Source of the DNA: SPCO01 sp964579825
GTDB lineage: Bacteria > Chloroflexota > Limnocylindria > Limnocylindrales > CSP1-4
DNA length: 64,000 nucleotides
Direction: 5' to 3'
NCBI GenBank assembly: GCA_964579825.1
Contig: CAZOHT010000009.1
Location: forward strand, 1-64,000
Positions 16,515 to 23,788 of the stretch are shown here, piece after piece; position 1 is the first letter of the stretch, and every line of letters starts with the position of its first letter. The notes under the pieces are model-generated. The model was not told where the DNA came from, made no database searches, and saw nothing but the letters and a program-made list of their open reading frames with translations. Made by a program: the position numbers and the translations under genes.

Positions 16515-18061
16515 CCGCGTCGAACGAGATCCGACGAGACGGGCCGGTGATCGCCGAACGACCCATCCCCGGCACGCCCAGGCCGTATGCCTTCCCGGCC
16601 GTCTCGAGGCAGGTCCTGCCGAACGGACTGACCGTGCTGGTGGCGGACCTGCCGGGACGTCCACTCATCTCGGCGTCGCTGATCATGGCCAACGGCGCCG
16701 CCGATGAACCCGCGGACCTGGGCGGCGCGACCGTCCTGGCAGCGCGGGCCCTGTCCGAGGGGACCGAGCGGTACGACGCGATCGGCCTCGTGGAGGCCGC
16801 CGAGCGGCTGGGAGCGTCGCTGCACGCCGAAGCCGGTTGGGACGCGTTCTCCGCGGGCATCGATGTCCCGGCCGAGCGCCTGCCCGCGGCCCTCGACCTG
16901 TTGGCCGAGCTGGTGCTCCGACCTACGTTCCCGCTCAGCGAGGTCGAGCGGCTTCGCGAGGAGCGGTTGAACGACCTGCTCCAGGCGCGGGCCGATCCGC
17001 GTCGGCGGGCGGAAGAGGCCTTCATCGAGACCATCTATGCGCCGTCGTCGCCCTACCACCGGCCGGCCGGCGGGACGCGCGAGACCGTGGAGCGGCTCGG
17101 GCCGGCGGAGCTCCGTGCCGCGTACGAGCGAGGCCTGGACCCGGCCCGCGCGACGCTCATCGTGGCCGGCGACCTCGGCCCGCTCGATATCCCGGCCCTG
17201 GCGGGCGACCTGTTCGGCGGCTGGACCGCACCGGCCTCCGTGGCCACGGCGCACCCGATCGACGACCGGGGCCGCACGGGCGGTCGAACGATCCGCATCG
17301 TCCATCGACCGGGATCCGTGCAGACGGAGATCCGGATCGGACATCCCGGGCTGCCGCGGCGGATCCCGGACTTCCACGCCGTGTCCGTCATGAGCGCGAT
17401 CCTGGGTGGACTGTTCAACTCCCGGCTCAACATGCGCCTTCGCGAAGAGAAGGGCTACACGTACGGAGCCGGCGCCGGGTTCGACCTGCGCCGTGCCGCC
17501 GGGCCCTTCGCGGCCCGTGCGGCCGTGAACACCGAGGTGACCGTCCCCGCCATCGTGGAGTTCCTGAACGAGCTGACGCGGATGCGCGACGAGCCGGTGA
17601 CCGCCGCCGAGCTGACCGCCGCCCGGGACTACCTCATCGGCGTCTTCCCACTCCGTTTCGAGACGGCCGGGGCCGTCGGCGGCGCGATCGGGGGACTCGT
17701 GGTCCACGGGCTCTCGGTGGAGGAACTGGTCTCCTATCGCGCCCGGATCGAGGCCGTCGACGGGGACGCCGTGGCCGCCGCGGCGCGGGCGCACCTGCAT
17801 GTCGACGAGGCGGCGATCGTGCTCGTCGGCGATGCGGACGCGTTCGGTGCCGAACTCGAGGCGGCCGGCCTCGGACCGATCGTCATCGAGCGCGACGCGA
17901 CCGAGGCTGTGGCCGGGTCCGGCGAGGACGACACCGCCCCGGGGCCGGTCGACGACGACGAAGACGCGGGCCCGACGGCCGGTGCCGAGGAGCCGAGCGT
18001 CACCGGTGCGGAGGAGCCAGTCGAACCGGAAGGCATCGTGGGCGAGGTGGGGCCCGGTTGA
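16511..18061 (+). CDS. M16 family peptidase partner, non-catalytic subunit
   Basis: 516 residues with the M16 fold but no HXXEH: the equivalent stretch reads GGATVLAARALSEGT. It keeps the C-terminal substrate-binding R/Y signature LNMRLREEKGYTYG (about residue 305), which in M16B enzymes is supplied by the second subunit to complete the active site. ATGA overlap with the upstream catalytic gene indicates equimolar expression of a heterodimer. The last 70 residues are acidic and Pro/Glu-rich, an extension unusual for the family. Confidence 0.9.
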   Translation: MTASNEIRRDGPVIAERPIPGTPRPYAFPAVSRQVLPNGLTVLVADLPGRPLISASLIMANGAADEPADLGGATVLAARALSEGTERYDAIGLVEAAERLGASLHAEAGWDAFSAGIDVPAERLPAALDLLAELVLRPTFPLSEVERLREERLNDLLQARADPRRRAEEAFIETIYAPSSPYHRPAGGTRETVERLGPAELRAAYERGLDPARATLIVAGDLGPLDIPALAGDLFGGWTAPASVATAHPIDDRGRTGGRTIRIVHRPGSVQTEIRIGHPGLPRRIPDFHAVSVMSAILGGLFNSRLNMRLREEKGYTYGAGAGFDLRRAAGPFAARAAVNTEVTVPAIVEFLNELTRMRDEPVTAAELTAARDYLIGVFPLRFETAGAVGGAIGGLVVHGLSVEELVSYRARIEAVDGDAVAAAARAHLHVDEAAIVLVGDADAFGAELEAAGLGPIVIERDATEAVAGSGEDDTAPGPVDDDEDAGPTAGAEEPSVTGAEEPVEPEGIVGEVGPG

Positions 18062-18093
18062 CCTGCTGGCGCAGAACGCAGGTCCTGCGACGT

Positions 18094-18119
18094 TGAAACC
18101 TTCTTCGCGGTCGCTGTCT
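18094..18119 (+). promoter_or_regulatory. ECF-type promoter candidate
   Basis: TGAAAC (18094-18099), 16 bases, then GTCT (18116-18119), resembling ECF promoters of the TGAAAC-N16-CGTC/CGTA type. It lies upstream of the Asp-rich secreted protein, whose next neighbours are an ECF sigma and its anti-sigma. Confidence 0.4.
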
Positions 18120-18133
18120 CAGGGAGGTAGCAG

Positions 18134-18151
18134 GCCGGTCGAGCGACCGGC
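18134..18151 (+). other. 5' UTR hairpin
   Basis: GCCGGTCG-AG-CGACCGGC is a perfect 8-bp inverted repeat immediately before the GAAGGAGA ribosome site of the next gene. It may act in translation control or as a terminator for the M16 operon. Confidence 0.4.
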
Positions 18152-18172
18152 GCCCGAAGGAGACCCGATCCG

Positions 18173-18661
18173 ATGCGAACCGATGTCCGACTGATCCGAG
18201 GCCTGGGTGTGGCCGCGGTGTCCATCTTCCTGGTGGCCGGTGCCGCGTTTGCCGCCGACGGCATCGTCAATCCGACCCGCCAGTCGGACCCCAGCGTGGT
18301 CAGCGCCACCGACGACCCGACCGCCGAGCCGACCGCCGAGGCGACCGAGTCCGCCGAGGTGACCGAGTCCGCTGAGCCGACCGGCACGGCCGAAGCCCTT
18401 GAGACCGCCGAGCCCACGGAGACGGCCGAGGCCACCGACGACCACCGCAGCGGCGGCCACGGCGCCGACGACGCGACCGCAACGCCCGGCGCGACCGACG
18501 ACAGCGATGACGACCGCGACGATGACGACGAGACCGCGACGCCCGGCGCGACCGACGACAGCGACGACGATGACGACAGCAGTGGTCGCGGCGACGACAG
18601 CGGCCATGGCAGCGACGACAGTGGCAGCGACGACGACGGCGGCCACGGCGACGACGACTGA
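18173..18661 (+). CDS. Secreted acidic low-complexity protein
   Basis: 162 residues. A clear signal peptide (about residues 1-28, ending GAAFAADG) precedes a Thr/Glu-repeat region (TAEATESAEVTESAEPTGTAE) and then an Asp/Ser/Gly/His-rich tail with tandem copies of ATPGATDDSDDD. No folded domain is seen. Such tails can bind calcium or other cations or act as extracellular polymer. The similar Thr/Glu/Asp composition of the anti-sigma ectodomain two genes downstream, and an ECF-like promoter, suggest a common envelope function; this is inference. Confidence 0.75.
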   Translation: MRTDVRLIRGLGVAAVSIFLVAGAAFAADGIVNPTRQSDPSVVSATDDPTAEPTAEATESAEVTESAEPTGTAEALETAEPTETAEATDDHRSGGHGADDATATPGATDDSDDDRDDDDETATPGATDDSDDDDDSSGRGDDSGHGSDDSGSDDDGGHGDDD

Positions 18662-18804
18662 CCCGCCTCGTCCCGGGACGGTCGCGCTGACCGGACTGGA
18701 GACGATCCCATGGTCCGGCTCGCCCTCCGGCATGATGAGGGCGAGCCGGACCGCTCCAGCCTCCTCTCCTTCGGATCCGGCCTCGAACCTATCGGAGCGA
18801 TCCC

Positions 18805-19437
18805 ATCCTCGGTGTCGAACCCACCAACCAGCCCGAGATCGACCGCCGCGACGATCGAGCGATCGTCGATGCCGTCCTCGCCGGTGACCGAGACGCTTTC
18901 CGCGTCCTGGTCGAGCGCGAAGGCGCCTCCGTCGTCCGGGCATGCCATCGAGTCCTCGGCGATCTCCATGAGGCCGAGGACGCAGCCCAGGAGGCATTCG
19001 TGACCGCCTATCGATCGCTCGCCAGCTGGCGCGGCGACGGACCGTTCGGAGCGTGGCTGACACGCATCGGCGTCCGGATCGCCCTGCGCCAGGCCGGCAA
19101 GCGGCGTGCGGTCACCTGGCTCGACCCGATCGCGAGCGCGGACGGTGGGTCCTCCGACCAGGCCGCCGCGGCGGCCACGGGTGCGGCGATGGCGGCGGTC
19201 GGGTCGACCGACCCGTCGCACATCACCATCCGCGAGGAACGCGCCTCCGACGTCCGCATGGCGGTCGCCGCGCTGCCCGAGCCCTATCGCGAAGTCGTGA
19301 CCCTGCGGTTCTTCGGTGAGCTGTCGCTCGAGGAGATCGCACGCCAGACGGAGCGGCCACTCGGCACGGTCAAGACCCACCTGCACCGGGGCCTGCTGCG
19401 CCTCCGTGGCACCGTCGAAGGGCGGTCCGACGCATGA
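18805..19437 (+). CDS. ECF sigma factor with a non-canonical start
   Basis: Sigma-70 region 2 (AVLAGDRDAFRVLVEREG ... DAAQEAFVTAYRSL) and region 4 (LPEPYREVVTLRFFGELSLEEIA) are both present. Regions 2 and 4 are separated by a long Ala-rich linker. The frame is open from 18739, but no ATG, GTG or TTG occurs before the GTG at 19000, which lies inside region 2. The best start is ATC at 18805, 7 bases after GGAG (18794-18797); a frameshift or another rare start is possible. It overlaps its anti-sigma gene by 4 bases. It redirects RNA polymerase to envelope-stress-type promoters. Confidence 0.8.
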   Translation: MLGVEPTNQPEIDRRDDRAIVDAVLAGDRDAFRVLVEREGASVVRACHRVLGDLHEAEDAAQEAFVTAYRSLASWRGDGPFGAWLTRIGVRIALRQAGKRRAVTWLDPIASADGGSSDQAAAAATGAAMAAVGSTDPSHITIREERASDVRMAVAALPEPYREVVTLRFFGELSLEEIARQTERPLGTVKTHLHRGLLRLRGTVEGRSDA

Positions 19438-20156
19438 CCGGCCCGACCCGTCGGTTCGATCCCGACGAACTGCGCGTCCCCGGCGAACCCGATCTGTCGG
19501 TCGCGGAGCAGGCCGATGCGCTGCTGGCGGCTCGCGAGCTCGAGGCGGTCGCCTCGAGCGCGATCGTCCGCCCGACGGAGGGGTTCGAGGACCGGATCAT
19601 GGCGGCGATCGCCACGGAACCCGCCCCGCGGCTCGTCGCACGGCCGGCAGCCGCCGTTCGCGGTGGCCTCATCGCCTCGTTCCTGATGACCGTGCGCGAC
19701 TCGTGGGGCGTCGCTTCGTCCGGCGGTCGGCCGATGGCCGTCCGTGCCCAGGCGATGGCGTTCGTCCTGCTCGTGGTGGTCGCCGCGACCGCCATCGCCG
19801 GTGTGGGAGCCGTGGGTGTCGGCAGCCTGCTCGACCGGGGACGCAGCCCGGCCCCGTCGGTCGAGCCGGCCCCGTCGGTCGCACCGACCCCGTCCGTTCC
19901 GACCCCGTCACCGTCGACGTCTCCGTCCCCGAGCATCGAACCCTCCGTGTCCCCGGACGCGACCGAACAGACCGAACCGACCGAGACCGCCGAAGCCACG
20001 GAGACGGATGACTCCGAGTCCGAAACGGCGCGGCCGACGAAGACCCCCAAACCGGAGGACACCGACGAGCCAGATGAGTCAGACGACAGCAGTGGCAGCG
20101 GGTCCGGGGACGACAACAGCGGCAAAGGGTCCGGAGGCGGCTCGGACGACGGCTGA
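19434..20156 (+). CDS. Membrane-anchored anti-sigma-like protein
   Basis: 240 residues: a cytoplasmic N-terminus of about 100 residues, one transmembrane helix (about 103-124, FVLLVVVAATAIAGVGAVGVGSLL), and a long extracellular Pro/Ser/Thr then Asp/Ser/Gly tail. ATGA overlap with the ECF sigma gene is the classical arrangement for an anti-sigma factor. No zinc-finger HXXXCXXC motif is visible, so it is not a typical ZAS protein. Regulated proteolysis at the membrane would release the sigma factor. Confidence 0.72.
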   Translation: MTGPTRRFDPDELRVPGEPDLSVAEQADALLAARELEAVASSAIVRPTEGFEDRIMAAIATEPAPRLVARPAAAVRGGLIASFLMTVRDSWGVASSGGRPMAVRAQAMAFVLLVVVAATAIAGVGAVGVGSLLDRGRSPAPSVEPAPSVAPTPSVPTPSPSTSPSPSIEPSVSPDATEQTEPTETAEATETDDSESETARPTKTPKPEDTDEPDESDDSSGSGSGDDNSGKGSGGGSDDG

Positions 20157-20208
20157 CGCCGGACGGTGGGCCACGGCCTGACGACCGTGCGCAGACCATC
20201 GCGCCGGG

Positions 20209-20214
20209 TACCCT
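20209..20214 (+). promoter_or_regulatory. Putative -10 box of a leaderless promoter
   Basis: TACCCT ends 6 bases before the GTG at 20221. No ribosome site is present. Confidence 0.45.
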
Positions 20215-20220
20215 GAGCGG

Positions 20221-20805
20221 GTGATCGTCGTCGTCGGATCTCCGCTCGCCCGTTCGACGGAGGGTCGCGTGGTCGCGGCGGGCCGGTCGACGGAGATCGC
20301 CGCCGCGATCGCGGCCGCGGCGCCGGATCTTCCCGTCCAGCTCGTCGGTCGGATCGGGGATGACCCCGTCGCCGACGCCGTCCTCGGCGATCTGTCGCGT
20401 CGTCGCGTCGGTCACGTGGCGATCCTGCGCGATGCCGCGCATCCGACGCCGATCGCCGTCTCGCCGTCGGACCCGGGCACCGGGGACCGGGAGGGGTTGG
20501 ACCTCGACGCTCAGGACGTCGCGCTCGCCCTTCGCTACTTGACGGACATCGCGGTCGTCGTCGTGACACCGGGCCTGTCGAGCGCCGTGCTGGCGGCCAT
20601 CTCTGAGGCCGGCGGCTGGAGCGGAGCCGCCGTCGTGCTGGTGGGTCCGGCCATCGCCGCGGCCTCGGTCGCCGTCCAACCGGCCGCGATCGTCGGGGCG
20701 GTGGCGATCGCCATCGATCCGGAGTCCGGCGAGTCGGGAGCCGCGTTCGCCTCCCGAGTCGCCGCCGTCGCGGTCCAGGAGGCGACGCTCAGATCGGCTC
20801 GATGA
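20221..20805 (+). CDS. PfkB/ribokinase-like protein, truncated
   Basis: 194 residues. The N-terminal half resembles PfkB-family sugar kinases (VQLVGRIGDDPVADAVLGDLSRRRVG), but the protein is about 100 residues shorter than ribokinases. The C-terminal GAGD catalytic/anion-hole motif is missing, and it ends IDPESGESGAAFASRV. It is therefore probably not an active kinase; it may be a regulatory or decayed derivative. Its end overlaps the convergent SRAP gene by 17 bases. Confidence 0.6.
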   Translation: MIVVVGSPLARSTEGRVVAAGRSTEIAAAIAAAAPDLPVQLVGRIGDDPVADAVLGDLSRRRVGHVAILRDAAHPTPIAVSPSDPGTGDREGLDLDAQDVALALRYLTDIAVVVVTPGLSSAVLAAISEAGGWSGAAVVLVGPAIAAASVAVQPAAIVGAVAIAIDPESGESGAAFASRVAAVAVQEATLRSAR

Positions 20806-21457
20806 GCTCCGGTCCGTCGTTGCGGACGTCGTTGACGAGGCGTGAGACGGCCTGGATGTCGAGTTCGACGCCTTCGGCCGGCACCAGCAGTCCGAGCAGC
20901 TCGCCGGGATCCGCCGGTTCCGGGGCCAGCCAGCGATCCCAGGCGTCCTCGCCGATGACGACCGGCATCCGATCGTGGACGGATGCCATGGCCTCGGTCG
21001 GGGTCGTCGTGACGATGGTGAAGGTCCGTCGGACCTGCTCGGTGGACGGATCCTTCCAGCCGGCCCATAGCCCAGCCAGGGCAAGCGGGCGTCCGTCCGC
21101 TCGCGAGATCCAGTACGGCTGGCGGATGGCCCCCTCCCGCTTCCACTCGTAGAACCCGTCGACCGGCACCAGGCAGCGCTTCCGCCGGAACGCGTCGCGG
21201 AACGCCGGGCTCGTGGTGAGGGTCTCGGCGCGGGCGTTGAACATCCGGGAGCCGGACTTCGCGTCCTTCGCCCAGTGGGGGATGAGGCCCCACCGGTAGG
21301 CGGTCAGGCCACGGCGATCCTCGCGCTGGACGACGACCAGGGCCTCATCCGTCGGCGCCACGTTGTAGCGCGGCCCGAGGTCGTCAACGAGTGGCTCCGC
21401 GGCGAAGATCTCGGACAGCTCCGACGCCGGTCGCTGTTGGCTGAATCGCCCGCACAT
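20789..21457 (-). CDS. SOS-response-associated peptidase (SRAP, YedK/HMCES family)
   Basis: 222 residues beginning MCGRF, so after Met removal Cys2 is the N-terminal nucleophile that forms a thiazolidine crosslink with abasic sites in single-stranded DNA. Other family motifs are intact: RYNVAPT, FNARAET, GFYEWK and the HDRMPV histidine. It shields abasic sites during replication. The gene has a TACGAT -10 box 7 bases before the ATG (leaderless) and no visible LexA-like site. Confidence 0.94.
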   Translation of the reverse strand: MCGRFSQQRPASELSEIFAAEPLVDDLGPRYNVAPTDEALVVVQREDRRGLTAYRWGLIPHWAKDAKSGSRMFNARAETLTTSPAFRDAFRRKRCLVPVDGFYEWKREGAIRQPYWISRADGRPLALAGLWAGWKDPSTEQVRRTFTIVTTTPTEAMASVHDRMPVVIGEDAWDRWLAPEPADPGELLGLLVPAEGVELDIQAVSRLVNDVRNDGPELIEPI

Positions 21458-21464
21458 GCGGGCT

Positions 21465-21470
21465 ATCGTA
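21465..21470 (-). promoter_or_regulatory. Putative -10 box of a leaderless promoter (SRAP gene)
   Basis: Minus-strand TACGAT ends 7 bases before the ATG at 21457. Confidence 0.45.
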
Positions 21471-21487
21471 GCCCGCCCGAGCGCGAC

Positions 21488-23644
21488 CTACGGCAGGACG
21501 AGGTGGACCGGGTTCCCGCGCAGGCTGACCTGCCAGGTCGTCGTGTCGTTGGCCTGTCCGACCTGGTACTCGATCTTCCACCAGCCGGCTTCGGTCTCGC
21601 CGGCAGGCGTCAGGCCGGCCTGACCGTACGTGGCGGGCAACGGGATGTTGATCGTCAGGACCGAGTTGTCGAACGAGCTCCCGCCGCCACCGTAGGTCTG
21701 GATCGCCGTCCGATTCGTGCCCGAGCACGAGTCGCTGTTGCCGCTGACGCAGACGCCGTCGGCCGTGTAGTTGAACGTGGCGTAGCTGTAGGTGTTGCCA
21801 TCCGGGCTCAGGACGCGGAGCCACGAGTTCGAGCCCACGTCGCCCGGATCGAACAGCTCGATCACCAGCGTCTTGCCCGCATGCACGGCATCGATCTGGG
21901 CGAGGTAGAAGCGCTGGTAGCCGGTGGTCGACGTGATGTTGTTGTAGCCGACCATACGCCCATCGCCGTAGACGCGGGCGAGTCCGGCCCCGCCGTCGGC
22001 CCCGACGTAGATGGACCACAGGTTCTCGGCGCCGGTGTTGGCGTTCCCCGCCTGGCTCGTGTTCACGTTCAGGCGATACCGCCCCGCGGGCAGGTTGTTC
22101 GCGATCTGGTGCCAGGCGTTGTGGCGTGGGTTGGTCGAACAGTCGGCGATCCCCGCGCCGCCGCCGACGGCCGGTGAGCCGACCCAGCCGCTTCGGTCGG
22201 CCTGCAGTTGTCCGGCCTCGCTCAGCGTCGTGACCACGACGTCGTCGGTCAGGTCGAACGGGGTGCCGAGGGCATCGCTGTAGAGGGTGTACTCGGTCGT
22301 CACCGGTCCGCCCGGGTTCGGCGTCGAGCCCGAGCTGGCCTGCGTCGTCCAGTGGTCGCCGGCGCCGTACCAGGAGCCCGATGCGTTGGCGCCCACGGCG
22401 CAGAAGGGCGCGTCGAACAGGAATACCCGTCCGTTGGACGCCCCTGGCTTGAACTCGATCGTGTAGTCGTAGCCACCGGCGTCGTACTCGGCGTTGGCCA
22501 CGCCCGGATCGAAGCTGGTCGGAGCGAACCGATCGCCGTTGCGACGGACGCCGCCGCGCGTGAAGATCGCGCCCCAGAAGCCCTGGCTGGTCGGAGCGAC
22601 GGTCTCGCCCGGTGGGGTCGGGAGGGCCGTGGGTCCGGTCGGAGCCACCTTGGCCCCGGTCGAGTAGACCGTCACGTCGAACGAATCGAGTGACGAGGTC
22701 GCGCTGTCCGTACAGATCGCGTTGGAGCCCGGGTCCGGGTCGTCGTCGCGGACACGCACCCGGAACTGACCGGTCGCGAAGTCGCCCGGCGTCCATGTCC
22801 GACCCCAGAGCTCGGTCGTGCTCCCGACCGAGACGTAGGGTGCGGCCGGGTCCGACCCGGTCAACACGGCGTTGCGCTCCGTCGTCCAGTTCGCGCCGTT
22901 GTTCCAGGACAGGGCGATCGCGATCCGACACCCGTCCGGATCGGTGGAGTTCCCACGGACCCGGATGTCGATCCCGTCGATCGTGTCGGTGCCGGGCACG
23001 GACAGTCCGAAGGTCGTGTACTGCTGCGACGCCCCGGTGTTGTTGGTCGCGTAGGCCGTGGCGCCCGGTGCGTTGTACGTGTACGCCCGGGTCGGGTTGG
23101 TCCAGGCGGTCCCCGACGTGCCGGTCGGCCGATTCGGCCCGGTCACTCGGGGCGGGCCTGGCGAGAAGACCTCGTAGTTCCCGACGCCGTACCACTGTTG
23201 CGGGCTCCCCATGGGGACCGGCAGGACGAAGTCCGCCTTGGCATCGCGCGAGGCGCGGAACGAGTCGATCCCGACCACCCGGGCGAAGTACGTGCCGATC
23301 GGGCCGGTGATGTTGACGAGGAGCCGGCGGTCATTGGCCGGATCCGGGACGGGCGTGACGGTGAATCCGCCGACGCCGTTCGTGTACCCGTTCTTCACGG
23401 CCTCAGCCCGCGCGGTGGCGATCGCCTGGGCCGGATTCCCTGGGAGCCAGACGACTCCGGCGAGCGCCGCGGCATCCGCCGCGCGCTGCATGCGCAGGTT
23501 GTTGGTCCAGTACCAGGACAGGTCGATGACGGCCGCCGACAACGTGGCGAAGAGCAGCATCGCGCCGGCGAAGATGACCACGACCTGGCCACGGGATCGT
23601 GGCAAGCGGTAGGTGGATGGTCGTTGGATGGGCGGCTGATCCAC
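21488..23644 (-). CDS. TadG-like pseudopilin-associated protein 1
   Basis: 718 residues from a GTG with GGGAG upstream. The N-terminus has the Tad/TadG signature RSRGQVVVIFAGAMLLFATL with one membrane helix, then LRMQRAADAAALAGVVWLPG, so the rest lies outside the membrane. A beta-rich middle includes a module with LSWNNGANWTT and LWGRTWTPGDF. The C-terminal 140 residues (FYLAQIDAVHAGKTLVIELFDPGD ... GWWKIEY ... GNPVHLVLP) are shared with two paralogs upstream. TadG proteins are minor components of Tad/Flp pili or of related surface structures. It is the last gene of the minus-strand cluster. Confidence 0.8.
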   Translation of the reverse strand: MDQPPIQRPSTYRLPRSRGQVVVIFAGAMLLFATLSAAVIDLSWYWTNNLRMQRAADAAALAGVVWLPGNPAQAIATARAEAVKNGYTNGVGGFTVTPVPDPANDRRLLVNITGPIGTYFARVVGIDSFRASRDAKADFVLPVPMGSPQQWYGVGNYEVFSPGPPRVTGPNRPTGTSGTAWTNPTRAYTYNAPGATAYATNNTGASQQYTTFGLSVPGTDTIDGIDIRVRGNSTDPDGCRIAIALSWNNGANWTTERNAVLTGSDPAAPYVSVGSTTELWGRTWTPGDFATGQFRVRVRDDDPDPGSNAICTDSATSSLDSFDVTVYSTGAKVAPTGPTALPTPPGETVAPTSQGFWGAIFTRGGVRRNGDRFAPTSFDPGVANAEYDAGGYDYTIEFKPGASNGRVFLFDAPFCAVGANASGSWYGAGDHWTTQASSGSTPNPGGPVTTEYTLYSDALGTPFDLTDDVVVTTLSEAGQLQADRSGWVGSPAVGGGAGIADCSTNPRHNAWHQIANNLPAGRYRLNVNTSQAGNANTGAENLWSIYVGADGGAGLARVYGDGRMVGYNNITSTTGYQRFYLAQIDAVHAGKTLVIELFDPGDVGSNSWLRVLSPDGNTYSYATFNYTADGVCVSGNSDSCSGTNRTAIQTYGGGGSSFDNSVLTINIPLPATYGQAGLTPAGETEAGWWKIEYQVGQANDTTTWQVSLRGNPVHLVLP

Positions 23645-23753
23645 GGCGTCGGCTCCCGAGCAAGGCGTCGAGAGACGAGCCTATCGGGATGACCTTTCGC
23701 CGCAACTTGCACGACGGTACTGGACCATCGCCGACCCCATCAGGCCGGTGACA

Positions 23754-23779
23754 CGTCGCACCGAACCTTCGGTGCGACG
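23754..23779 (-). terminator. Hairpin after TadG-like gene 2
   Basis: CGTCGCACCGAA-CC-TTCGGTGCGACG is a perfect 12-bp inverted repeat 10 bases past the stop of the 23789-26038 gene. There is no T-tract; it may terminate or protect the mRNA end. Confidence 0.5.
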
Positions 23780-23788
23780 GCCCGGGAC

